NCBI GenBank assembly: GCA_038523965.1
Contig: JBCBIX010000097.1
Span: forward strand, 1-11,159
Source of the DNA: JAJRXG01 sp038523965
GTDB lineage: Bacteria; Bacteroidota; Bacteroidia; Chitinophagales; Saprospiraceae
Reading direction: 5' to 3'
Length of the DNA: 11,159 nucleotides
Part shown: positions 1 to 6,592 of the stretch, piece after piece
How positions within the stretch are numbered: position 1 is the stretch's first letter
Layout: the number at the start of each line of letters is the position of its first letter
Made by a program: the position numbers and the translations under genes
The notes under the pieces: model-generated
Told to the model about the DNA's origin: nothing
What the model saw: only the letters and a program-made list of their open reading frames with translations
Databases searched by the model: none

Positions 1-89
1 AGTTGTTGCTCTTGCTTTAGGTTTTCAAGTTGTATTTTTTGTAATTGATTTTTCTGACTTTGTCTAATCCACCAAAATTGATATAATAA
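1..89 (-). other. Linker fragment of a sensor histidine kinase, in reverse orientation
   Basis: Read leftward from base 89 to 3 this gives 29 codons with no stop. It starts LLYQFWWIRQSQ and continues into a Gln/Lys/Glu-rich stretch with leucines and isoleucines at helical spacing (NQLQKIQLENLKQEQQ). This is what follows the last membrane segment of Bacteroidota sensor kinases, just before the phospho-acceptor domain, but the expected membrane helix does not precede it. Before codon 89 the frame continues into the antisense of the ATPase fragment on the other strand (GVDP), so the real homology seems to end near base 89. The piece is very AT-rich (24 G+C of 89), partly because of Gln and Lys codons. 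It has no start or end in the window. The kinase assignment is inference from residue pattern; a generic coiled coil is possible. Confidence 0.45.
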
Positions 90-289
90 AGGATCAACTC
101 CATTTGTCGATTGCCGATGATGGTGTCGGCTTTGACCCTGATGGTCACAATGACACCGATGGACTTGGCCTGAAGAATATCGAAAGCAGAGTGAACTACT
201 TGAATGGCACCATCACATTAGATAGCAGTGACGGGACGAAGTATTCTATCCACATACCGATAGGTGATGACGATTCTGACTTTTATTAA
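86..289 (+). CDS. C-terminal ATPase fragment of a sensor histidine kinase (5' truncated)
   Basis: This encodes the end of a GHKL-type HATPase domain. It contains DDGVGFDP (the G1 box, which binds the adenine of ATP), then GLGLKNIESRVNYLNG (G2 box and following helix) and a closing strand ending in IHIPI, followed by a short acidic tail and TAA. The GLGLKNI...RV..L.G pattern is typical of NarL/DegS-type (HisKA_3) kinases, which usually phosphorylate a LuxR-type response regulator; none is encoded here. Kinase-like sequence is recognisable from about base 86 (IIKDQLHLSIADDG). An in-frame stop lies at 65-67 and there is no credible start; the TTG at 104 falls inside a core strand. The histidine-bearing domain, N box and sensor are missing. 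The fragment is therefore the 3' end of a gene broken by rearrangement or by a chimeric join. Its stop abuts the stop of the leftward crotonase gene. Confidence 0.72.
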   Translation: MKDQLHLSIADDGVGFDPDGHNDTDGLGLKNIESRVNYLNGTITLDSSDGTKYSIHIPIGDDDSDFY

Positions 290-1102
290 TCATTCCTCCC
301 ATTTCGGAGGTCGTTTTTCTCTGAATGCGGCTAATCCTTCTTGGCCATCTGGTGACTGGATGGTCTGTTGGAACATATCATGTAGATAGTTATGAAGATC
401 AGCAGAAGGATGGAGGTGGTCATAAGCCTCTAACCCAAGTCGGATAGCAGTAGGTGAGTTAGAAGTGATTGAGTCGGCTAATTGTTGGACGAAGGTATCC
501 TGATCATAATCGGCGATATGAGTGATAAGCCCCCAATCCAATGCCTTGTGTACATCGATACTATAACCCCTTATACACCAGTCCAGGACCTTACGTGGCG
601 GGATGACTTCTGAAAGGGAGGCCATCACTTGCATCGGGAACAGACCTCGTTTCACTTCTGGCAGTGCAAATTGTAAAGAGCTCTTGGATATCACATAATG
701 ACAGCCAGCTAAGATTAGAAAACCACCAGCATAGACACTGCCACGCACATCAGCTATAAGTGGTTTATAAACCTCTTGCATCATCTTCCCAATGAGAATC
801 TCTTGTCCAGATGAGGCGATGTCACTTTCGTAGGGCTCCACATGACCTGCTAATGCCTTAAGATCCATGCCAGCACAAAACGTGTCTCCTGCAGCACTGA
901 TGATTACTACACGTACTGACTTGGTGATGTGTGCATATTGTAGACAGAATGCCAGCTCTTGTAACATGTGAGGGTGTAGAGCATTCTTTTTTTCTGGCCG
1001 ATTAAGAGTGAGGTGAAGTTGATAATTTTCAAACTTCACCTTTATAAAGGCAAAATGAGATTTGAAAATATGGCTGACAGACTCGGGTGAGAAGTAATTC
1101 AT
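290..1102 (-). CDS. Enoyl-CoA hydratase/isomerase family protein (crotonase fold)
   Basis: A 270-residue crotonase, a cytoplasmic family acting on acyl-CoA thioesters (hydration, isomerisation, hydrolysis). Visible marks are LNRPEKKNAL (33-42), FCAGMDL (75-81, part of the oxyanion hole), the second oxyanion-hole region around AGG (125-127), LPEVKRGLFP (147-156) and the family tail EGLAAFREKRPPKW (255-268). Aligning without gaps to rat mitochondrial enoyl-CoA hydratase from KPLIADV onward, Glu149 matches catalytic Glu164, but Leu129 stands where Glu144 should be. A classic two-glutamate hydratase mechanism is thus doubtful, and an isomerase or other crotonase reaction is open. The N-terminus is about 17 residues longer than usual (homology starts near FIKVKFENYQLHLTL); ATG at 1102 is the only ATG before the core. 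It lies 37 bases downstream of thrC in the same direction, so co-transcription is likely. The substrate cannot be read from the sequence. Confidence 0.9.
   Translation of the reverse strand: MNYFSPESVSHIFKSHFAFIKVKFENYQLHLTLNRPEKKNALHPHMLQELAFCLQYAHITKSVRVVIISAAGDTFCAGMDLKALAGHVEPYESDIASSGQEILIGKMMQEVYKPLIADVRGSVYAGGFLILAGCHYVISKSSLQFALPEVKRGLFPMQVMASLSEVIPPRKVLDWCIRGYSIDVHKALDWGLITHIADYDQDTFVQQLADSITSNSPTAIRLGLEAYDHLHPSADLHNYLHDMFQQTIQSPDGQEGLAAFREKRPPKWEE
295..318 (+). terminator. Possible intrinsic terminator for the kinase gene, inside the crotonase 3' end
   Basis: CCTCC (295-299) and GGAGG (306-310) form a 5-bp GC-rich stem with a 6-base loop. TCG follows, then five T residues (314-318). 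It starts 5 bases after the rightward kinase stop, in the right polarity to stop rightward transcription. The same bases encode the conserved EKRPPKW tail of the leftward crotonase. The stem is short, so this could be coincidence from codon choice. Confidence 0.35.
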
Positions 1103-1139
1103 GGTTGATGCATTTAGGGAGTAGGGCAGACCTCTACTA

Positions 1140-2453
1140 TTACTGCTGCAAAGATGCCCTTCTCAATATCCAGGTTCTGAACGCTGCATAATCCTTAGAC
1201 ATTGGGGTGGCAGTTTTTTTAAGCGATGATAATTGTGCAAGACGATCAGGGATATCTATTTCTCCCAGGATCGGATTCATGACTGGTAGGAACTTAGCTG
1301 GATGTGCCGTTTCTAAAATAATTACATGGCAGCCAGGATTCTGTTTTTGGAAGTCTTTAGCGGCAAGAAATCCGACTGCACCATGTGGATCCATCGTATA
1401 ATCATACTTGCTTTTGATGTCCAAAATCGCAGCTTTAGTCTCCCCATCGGTATAGCTATATCCGACGATATCATTGGTCATATCTTTCCACATATGCCCG
1501 TACATGTCTTCCATTCTTCTGAAATTAGAAGGTGCACCGACATCCATGGCGTTAGAGATGGTTGCTTGACTTGGTCGAGGTGAGTATTCTCCAGATTGTA
1601 AGTACCGCGGAACAACGTCATTCGCATTCGTGGCAGCGATCAACTGATGGATCGGTAGACCCATTTTCTTTGCTAATAAGCCAGCTGTCAGATTTCCAAA
1701 ATTTCCGGACGGAATACAGAAGACCAGCGGCCCCTCATGTCGCTCCAACCACTGTCGATACGCTTCGAAGTAATAGAAGGATTGAGGGATGAGGCGAGAG
1801 ATGTTGATAGAGTTGGCGCTGCTTAGGAGATAGTGATCGTTTACTTCGGCGTCCAGAAAAGCTGTCTTCACCAGTGTCTGACAGTCGTCAAAAGTCCCGT
1901 CGATCTCAAGAGCAGTGATGTTATGCCCAAGCGTAGTCAGCTGTTTTTCTTGCAGCGGGCTGACACGACCGGAAGGGTAGAGTATGATTACTTCAACATT
2001 AGGAACTCCAAGAAAACCTGCGGCAACAGCCCCACCAGTATCGCCGCTTGTAGCAACTAATATGGTCAGAGTCCGCTCTTCGTCGCGCACCAATTCACTC
2101 ATCAGTGCAGCCATATATCGAGCGCCAAAATCCTTAAATGCCAGCGACGGTCCGTGCCATAATTCTAATACCGACAGTTGCTCATCAAGATCAATCAGAG
2201 GAGCGGGAAAATTGATTGCCGACTGGCAGAGTTGATTAATCGTTGATTCACTGAGGTCTTCAGACAGCAAGGCTGTACTCACCCGACTGGCTAATTCCGG
2301 CAGAGTGAGTTCACGGATGTCACGAATTACAGAGTTCTCCAGGTTTGGTATTTCCACTGGCATGTAGAGACCATTATCAGGTGGCAGGCTTTGTAGGATT
2401 GCTTGCCGGAGAGAAACCCTCTTTGATATGTCGTTTGTACTATAGAATTTCAA
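1140..2453 (-). CDS. thrC: Threonine synthase
   Basis: A PLP enzyme of 437 residues that converts O-phospho-L-homoserine to L-threonine and phosphate, the last step of threonine synthesis, in the cytoplasm. It opens with the usual N-terminal pattern MKFYSTN and SLRQAILQSLPPDNGLYMP. WHGPSLAFKDFGARYM (99-114) carries the Schiff-base lysine at Lys107. SGDTG (136-140) and ANSINISRLIPQ (213-224) are family signatures, and PSGNFGN (248-254) is the phosphate-binding loop for the cofactor. Length suits the bacterial type without an N-terminal SAM-regulatory domain. ATG at 2453 starts directly at the conserved N-terminus; no Shine-Dalgarno is seen, as is common in Bacteroidota. It lies 24 bases downstream of thrB, the preceding pathway step, consistent with one transcript. 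No key residue is missing. Confidence 0.97.
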   Translation of the reverse strand: MKFYSTNDISKRVSLRQAILQSLPPDNGLYMPVEIPNLENSVIRDIRELTLPELASRVSTALLSEDLSESTINQLCQSAINFPAPLIDLDEQLSVLELWHGPSLAFKDFGARYMAALMSELVRDEERTLTILVATSGDTGGAVAAGFLGVPNVEVIILYPSGRVSPLQEKQLTTLGHNITALEIDGTFDDCQTLVKTAFLDAEVNDHYLLSSANSINISRLIPQSFYYFEAYRQWLERHEGPLVFCIPSGNFGNLTAGLLAKKMGLPIHQLIAATNANDVVPRYLQSGEYSPRPSQATISNAMDVGAPSNFRRMEDMYGHMWKDMTNDIVGYSYTDGETKAAILDIKSKYDYTMDPHGAVGFLAAKDFQKQNPGCHVIILETAHPAKFLPVMNPILGEIDIPDRLAQLSSLKKTATPMSKDYAAFRTWILRRASLQQ

Positions 2454-2477
2454 AAGCCTCTATTATTCGCTCCGAGA

Positions 2478-3422
2478 TTACATTTTGTAAGCTCCGACTG
2501 GATTGATGGATGAGATGAAGTGGTGCGAACGGATACCATGAGATTGTAAAATATCTTGGACAGCTGATGTTACCTGTTCGGCAATCAGTGTGTTTAAGGC
2601 AAAACCAAACATACTCGGTCCTGCTCCACTTATGGTGTAATTCAACGCACCAGCGTGCAATGCCGCCTCCTGTAATTCACGGAAGTGAGGAATCAGTCGT
2701 GCTCTCTGCGGTTCTATCACGTGGTCCTTTAGACTCCTGCTCATGAGTTCAAAGTCACTTGTGTACAAGCTCGCCACGAATGCTGCTGCATGTCCTGTCT
2801 GGGAAATCATCGACGATAGGGGGACAGTATCTGAGAGTACGGCACGAGCATCTTTAGTCAGGATTTCGATTTCTGGATAGATCACAAAAGCCTTCAAACC
2901 TTTGGGGATCGGCAGCTTGACAAAGTCAACAGACGGGTTGTCACGGATTAAAACAATACCGCCAACTAATGACGGGATGACATTGTCACCATGAAAAGCC
3001 CCATCTGCAGCAGACTCACCAATCACAGCATATTTGGCTAATTCTCGTTTAGCCAATGGACGTCCAAGTAGCTCATTGACGGCCATTACACCAGCTGCTG
3101 CGCTCGCTGCGCTCGAGCCCATACCGCTGCCAAAAGGCATCTTTTTGAACAACTCGATTTCGATGCATTCGTCGGTTCGTTTCAGATCGACGAGGAGCTG
3201 TAGAACTCCTTTCGTGCAAGTATTGGATTCAGGATCTTTTGGCAGTTGCTTGGATGTCCCGTGAATCTTTGTGATGGTGACTCCTGGGACTGAACCTCGT
3301 CTGGCGATTAGTTCATCTCCGGGCCGGTCCAATGCAAAACCAAGGATATCGTAACCGATAGCCACATTCGCCACCGTGGCTGGGGCGAATACACGAACGG
3401 CATTCTGTGATGTCTTTATCAT
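2478..3422 (-). CDS. thrB: Homoserine kinase (GHMP family)
   Basis: A 314-residue cytoplasmic enzyme that phosphorylates L-homoserine with ATP to O-phosphohomoserine, the substrate of the threonine synthase encoded next. GHMP landmarks appear in order: VFAPATVANVAIGYDILGFAL (11-31), the ATP loop PFGSGMGSSAAS (96-107), HGDNV with nearby substrate-site residues (144-148), and the C-terminal glycine motif TISGAGPSMFGF (263-274). Length is usual for the family. The ATG at 3422 sits just before the conserved first strand. It is the first gene of the leftward cluster; its promoter must lie in 3423-3589, shared with the divergent Nfu gene. A weak -7-like match on this strand is TATTTTCG at 3442-3449 (one mismatch to TAnnTTTG), but without a recognisable -33 element I do not list it as a promoter. 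No leader peptide or attenuator was found. Confidence 0.97.
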   Translation of the reverse strand: MIKTSQNAVRVFAPATVANVAIGYDILGFALDRPGDELIARRGSVPGVTITKIHGTSKQLPKDPESNTCTKGVLQLLVDLKRTDECIEIELFKKMPFGSGMGSSAASAAAGVMAVNELLGRPLAKRELAKYAVIGESAADGAFHGDNVIPSLVGGIVLIRDNPSVDFVKLPIPKGLKAFVIYPEIEILTKDARAVLSDTVPLSSMISQTGHAAAFVASLYTSDFELMSRSLKDHVIEPQRARLIPHFRELQEAALHAGALNYTISGAGPSMFGFALNTLIAEQVTSAVQDILQSHGIRSHHFISSINPVGAYKM

Positions 3423-3589
3423 GATGGACTAAAATCGATGGCGAAAATAGCCCTTGCCTATCAGTTCATACTTATCGCTAACGTTTGAGATCATTTGCGC
3501 CCCACTGGACGCTCATTTGTCTCATCTTTGGAGAACTTTTGAGATCGCTCACGTGTAATGATCGTGAGGGAATCGTAAAACATCACATC

Positions 3590-4207
3590 ATGAGTACAGA
3601 AGCACCAGTAGCAAGCCCCGTAATGATCTATACAGAGCAGACCCCTAATCCAGAGTCTCTCAAGTTCGTGACAAACAAGATCTTTTATAAAGGAACAGCT
3701 GATTTTCGCGAGCGAGAATTAGCTGAGCAATGGTCACCACTTGCACAGTCGCTCTTTGAGTTTCCTTATGTAAAAGGTGTATATGTCTGTAACAACTTCG
3801 TGACTGTCACCAAGGAGTTCAACTATTCGTGGGAAGACATCATGCTCAAGCTTAAGGAATTCATCAAAGCTTATGTCGCCGATGATAAGCCTGTGGTGAA
3901 TGAAGGATTTGAAGAGGCTATGCAGGAGCTCGAACGCCAAAACGGTGTCGCTTATCAATACACCGGTGACGAAGCTGAATTGGTAAAGAAAATCAAAGAA
4001 CTCATTGACACTTATGTGAAGCCAGCCGTGGAAATGGACGGTGGTAATATTGAGTTCAAATCCTTTGATGAAGGCATCGTAACTGTAGTCCTTCAAGGAT
4101 CATGCAGCGGGTGTCCGTCGTCTACAGTAACTCTCAAGTCTGGTATCGAAGGCATGCTTAAGCGCATGGTCCCTGAGGTCAAGGAGGTCGTTAGCGAGAT
4201 GGGTTAA
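3590..4207 (+). CDS. Nfu-type iron-sulfur cluster scaffold/carrier protein
   Basis: A cytoplasmic protein of 205 residues that assembles or carries [4Fe-4S] clusters to target enzymes. Residues 12-97 are an Nfu N-terminal domain (starting MIYTEQTPNPESLKFV). Residues 131-203 are the NifU C-terminal domain, with VEMDGGNIEF (147-156) and the cluster-binding CSGC (Cys172 and Cys175) in LQGSCSGCPSST. This two-domain form is the Nfu1/NfuA-like type common in Bacteroidota. The frame is open back to a TTG at 3485, but the first ATG, at 3590, leaves a 10-residue lead before the conserved domain and is the sensible start. Upstream, CATCTTTG (3523-3530) is one mismatch from the Bacteroidota -7 box. It is transcribed away from thrB. 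Possible clients include iron-sulfur enzymes anywhere in the cell; no link to neighbours is shown. Confidence 0.93.
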   Translation: MSTEAPVASPVMIYTEQTPNPESLKFVTNKIFYKGTADFRERELAEQWSPLAQSLFEFPYVKGVYVCNNFVTVTKEFNYSWEDIMLKLKEFIKAYVADDKPVVNEGFEEAMQELERQNGVAYQYTGDEAELVKKIKELIDTYVKPAVEMDGGNIEFKSFDEGIVTVVLQGSCSGCPSSTVTLKSGIEGMLKRMVPEVKEVVSEMG

Positions 4208-4220
4208 GCCCAAGCTTAAC
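4203..4220 (+). other. Stem-loop overlapping the Nfu stop codon
   Basis: GTTAAGC (4203-4209) and GCTTAAC (4214-4220) are perfect inverted copies around a CCAA loop, giving a 7-bp stem that includes the TAA stop. No T-run follows on either strand. It may help end or stabilise the Nfu transcript, or it may be chance. Confidence 0.3.
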
Positions 4221-4238
4221 GTCACAAATCACATCTGT

Positions 4239-4270
4239 TGCTCGTTTAGATGCTGCTATTAAACAGAGCA
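4239..4270. other. Imperfect 10-bp inverted repeat between Nfu and the porT-like gene
   Basis: TGCTC-GTTTA (4239-4248) pairs with TAAAC-a-GAGCA (4260-4270), with one unpaired A and an 11-base loop (4249-4259). It lies just upstream of the -7 box of the next gene, where a -33 element would be expected to begin. No T-run follows, so it is not a canonical intrinsic terminator. It could be a non-canonical Nfu terminator or an operator; the sequence does not decide between them. Confidence 0.35.
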
Positions 4271-4281
4271 GGGTATAAGTC

Positions 4282-4289
4282 TATCTTTG
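4282..4289 (+). promoter_or_regulatory. Bacteroidota-type -7 promoter box for the porT-like gene
   Basis: TATCTTTG matches the Bacteroidota sigma-70 (sigma-ABfr) -7 consensus TAnnTTTG at every fixed position. It ends 26 bases before the ATG at 4316, giving a short leader. No good -33 TTTG element is seen at the usual spacing. Confidence 0.5.
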
Positions 4290-4315
4290 CGCCGCTTAAT
4301 TAAACTGTGTTGTTC

Positions 4316-5188
4316 ATGATATTACGCGCATTCGTTGTCGGCCTTTGTTTATTGATATCGGGCCAGGTCATGAGTCAGATATCTGTGGGTATTCGCGCAG
4401 GATTAAATCAGGCCACATTCAGTGGACCTACGGATTCTTCATTTAATGAGGAACATGGTCTGAATGGAGGTTTCCATTTTGGTATTAATGTGCAGTATAA
4501 CCTTACGGATCGAGTTGGTTTTAGATCTGAGATTGCCTACACACAGATAGGTTCCTCTTACAGTATGTTCAGTCCAGAGGGATACTATGTGTTTCCCCTT
4601 CCAGAAGAGCCAAGGTTCGTCCTTCGTGATACCAGCGATATTCAGATGAATTTTTCAAATGCCTATTTGCAACTGCCTCAGACAGTACATTTTTCGATAA
4701 GCGAGAAATTAGAATTGTTTGGCGGTGGATATTTAGGATTTTTGATTAATCCATTGGCGACCGGAACGATCACCTTTGGAGGTGCGAGAAGCCAAGCAGA
4801 CCATCGATTTAGACAAGGGTTGAACTTTAATTATTTCAGTGATGGAGATGTGAATCCGTTCATTGGCGGCACCAATGAGCTGATCCGTATCATCGTCGCT
4901 AATCAGGATGTCGATTTACTCCGCACAGTAAACTCACAGGAGTTTTTAGATAATGGCGTTACACAAAGCCGCTTTTTGAGCATTGATTATGGTCTGATCG
5001 GAGGATTCGCATACTACCTCAACAAAGGACTCTACGCTATGGGCAGGGTCGAGTACGGCATGAGAGACATCACGCGCAATGTGGCTGACTACAGCCTCAC
5101 TGAAGTTAACGATGATGGATCTCTAATCTTTGTTAATGATCAGGATCGCAATGTCGTTTTTAGCCTTTCCTTAGGGTTCAGATTTTAG
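4316..5188 (+). CDS. PorT-family outer-membrane beta-barrel protein
   Basis: A 290-residue protein with an N-terminal signal peptide (MILRAFVVGLCLLISGQVMS, likely cut after Ser20). The rest has alternating, aromatic-ended strands typical of a small outer-membrane barrel: VGIRAGLNQATF (24-35), HFGINVQYNLTDRVGFRSEIAYTQ (54-77), YLQLPQTVHF (117-126), LELFGGGYLGF (132-142), GLIGGFAYYL (226-235) and a final strand FSLSLGFRF ending in phenylalanine. GIRAGLN at the start and YLQLP in the middle are characteristic of the PorT/OMP_b-brl_2 family. Such proteins sit in the outer membrane; most have no known ligand, and only PorT itself is tied to type IX secretion. Two long hydrophilic stretches (about 80-110 and 150-215) could be surface loops. 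I chose ATG 4316 over upstream in-frame GTG/TTG codons because it starts the signal peptide directly. Its stop overlaps the convergent recO stop. Confidence 0.85.
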   Translation: MILRAFVVGLCLLISGQVMSQISVGIRAGLNQATFSGPTDSSFNEEHGLNGGFHFGINVQYNLTDRVGFRSEIAYTQIGSSYSMFSPEGYYVFPLPEEPRFVLRDTSDIQMNFSNAYLQLPQTVHFSISEKLELFGGGYLGFLINPLATGTITFGGARSQADHRFRQGLNFNYFSDGDVNPFIGGTNELIRIIVANQDVDLLRTVNSQEFLDNGVTQSRFLSIDYGLIGGFAYYLNKGLYAMGRVEYGMRDITRNVADYSLTEVNDDGSLIFVNDQDRNVVFSLSLGFRF

Positions 5189-5901
5189 TTATAAAGTTCA
5201 CTGAGGACAGTATAGGACTTGAGTTCTCCAAAATCATCGACGTGATAACGATAGTAGTCGATTAGTTTTTGGAGGATAGTCTGACGCATTTGTTTGCTCC
5301 AATTGTAAGGTTCCTGTTTCTTGAGATATCTGGAGAGGCAGTAGCTCGATTCTGCATCCATAGCTAATTCAAAATTGGGCACCAATTCCGTAAAACTCCC
5401 ATCAACCAAATTGAATAATTGGGTTTCAGTGGCATAATTATCCTGTAGCTCGAAGCCTAACCTCCCTGCCAGGTCGATTAAAAATAGAATGTGGAAATGT
5501 GCTAACCCTGAATTAGTGTTATCTAAGTGAATCAGCCCCTTGACCATGAAGTTATAGATGTCCTCGTAGCTATCGCTTCCTCGCACAGACTTGCGACAGA
5601 CTTCGACCAGGAAGATTGCGATTGAGCTTTTGACTACGCTGAAGGGAATACTTCGATAAACATATGAGTAGGCGACTTCTTTGATCCTGCTTAGCTTCTC
5701 TCCTTCCTTTTGGTAGGCAACAAATCTGACCAGATTGAGGACTTGTAGCATGGAGGCCTTGGACTTCGCCTTCTTTGACGACCTGACTCCGCTAATGATG
5801 TAGGATTGAATACCGAGATCTGCCGAGAAGATGTCCAGTATCAGACTGCTTTCGCTATACTTCACTGTTCGGACAATGATCCCTTCCAGAGTGACTAACA
5901 C
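5185..5901 (-). CDS. recO: DNA repair protein RecO
   Basis: A 238-residue RecO, which works with RecR (and RecF) to displace SSB and load RecA on single-stranded DNA during gap repair and recombination. Residues 1-80 form the N-terminal OB-fold (VTLEGIIVRTVKYSESSLIL), with the basic stretch GVRSSKKAKSKASML (38-52). The rest is the helical C-terminal domain, with LAGRLGFELQ (144-153), a SSYCLSRYLKK helix (185-195) and the typical end YYRYHVDDFGELKSYTVLSEL. No zinc-binding cysteine cluster is present. The start is a GTG at 5901: no ATG exists upstream before a stop, and the family N-terminus begins right here. Its stop overlaps the porT-like stop by 4 bases (TTAG). Upstream, TACCTTCG on this strand is one mismatch from a -7 box. 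Confidence 0.95.
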   Translation of the reverse strand: MLVTLEGIIVRTVKYSESSLILDIFSADLGIQSYIISGVRSSKKAKSKASMLQVLNLVRFVAYQKEGEKLSRIKEVAYSYVYRSIPFSVVKSSIAIFLVEVCRKSVRGSDSYEDIYNFMVKGLIHLDNTNSGLAHFHILFLIDLAGRLGFELQDNYATETQLFNLVDGSFTELVPNFELAMDAESSYCLSRYLKKQEPYNWSKQMRQTILQKLIDYYRYHVDDFGELKSYTVLSELYN

Positions 5902-6004
5902 ACTATATCGGTTTTCACGAAGGTAGCAGATGTGATATTCCTGCTATGCCTCTTTGGTCGTGGGACTTCCATGAGTATGCTATCTTACCCTTACAAAGAA
6001 AAAG

Positions 6005-6547
6005 ATGAATCGAAGAAAAGCTATCGGGAGTCTCGGGGCTATCGCGGCTGGACTGACCTTGTTGCCAGCATGCAATGATCGCTTGCGTCTCAGCCAAGAT
6101 GACGAAGGACAAATCGCGTTCTCCTCTACACAGGCCACATGGTTAGGGGCACTCTCGGCAGCCATCCTACCCGTATCCGAGGACATTGAGCGCCCCGAGG
6201 CTTTTGAGACATTCGTGACCCGAATGATCAATGAGGTCAGAAGTCCAGCGCAACGTAACTCCTTCATCAATGGATACAATCTGGTTACAGATCATATGAA
6301 GACCATGTTCAATTCTAATCTGAAGAAAATTACTCCTGATCAGATGATTTCTTTTTTTAAAAGCCCAATTGTAAACCTTCCAGAAGATAGTCTCGACCCA
6401 GATCAAATGCAGGCCGACTCCACCAGTTTTGTTCGAGAAATGAGAGACCTAACATTATTCCAGTACACCACAAGCCGGGAGTATATGAAGGATGTCTTAG
6501 AGTATAACATCATTCCAAAAAAATATCAGGGCTGCGTAGTGGTGTAA
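6005..6547 (+). CDS. Gluconate 2-dehydrogenase subunit 3 family lipoprotein (small/gamma subunit)
   Basis: A 180-residue small subunit of a GMC-type dehydrogenase. The N-terminus MNRRKAIGSLGAIAAGLTLL has a twin arginine (Arg3-Arg4) and a hydrophobic core, and ends in a lipobox-like LPAC with Cys23. It is probably a Tat substrate that becomes lipid-anchored, though the twin-arginine motif is not a full consensus. The mature part shows family features: ILPVSEDIERPEAFETFV (54-71), then a C-terminal TLFQYTTSREYMKDVLEY (150-167) and YQGC (174-177). In characterised enzymes such as Burkholderia cepacia glucose dehydrogenase, this subunit is needed to export and mature the catalytic flavoprotein, which has no signal of its own. 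The flavoprotein gene follows after 45 bases and indeed lacks a signal, supporting the same roles. ATG at 6005 starts the signal. A lipoprotein-anchored cytosol-facing alternative is unlikely. Confidence 0.85.
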   Translation: MNRRKAIGSLGAIAAGLTLLPACNDRLRLSQDDEGQIAFSSTQATWLGALSAAILPVSEDIERPEAFETFVTRMINEVRSPAQRNSFINGYNLVTDHMKTMFNSNLKKITPDQMISFFKSPIVNLPEDSLDPDQMQADSTSFVREMRDLTLFQYTTSREYMKDVLEYNIIPKKYQGCVVV

Positions 6548-6592
6548 GAGATTGCGTTTTTATTTTCTAATCAAAGAAGTAGACGGAAGAAC

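Noticed and set aside
1207..2235. Several rightward open frames of 64-85 codons across the thrC region
   Set aside because: They are antisense to a well-conserved threonine synthase, show no recognisable motifs, and are a by-product of its codon use.
3485..3589. N-terminal extension of the Nfu protein from a TTG at 3485
   Set aside because: The first ATG at 3590 lies just ahead of the conserved domain. The extension has no family match and would cover the probable promoter and leader.
3423..3589. Threonine attenuator or riboswitch upstream of thrB
   Set aside because: No short frame rich in Thr/Ile codons and no strong terminator hairpin with a T-run was found on the leftward strand.
3734..4096. 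Leftward open frame of 120 codons opposite the Nfu gene
   Set aside because: It lies wholly antisense to the conserved Nfu coding sequence and shows no domain or motif.
5915..6406. Leftward open frames opposite the dehydrogenase small subunit gene
   Set aside because: They overlap a gene with a clear signal sequence and family motifs on the other strand, and their translations lack any recognisable feature.
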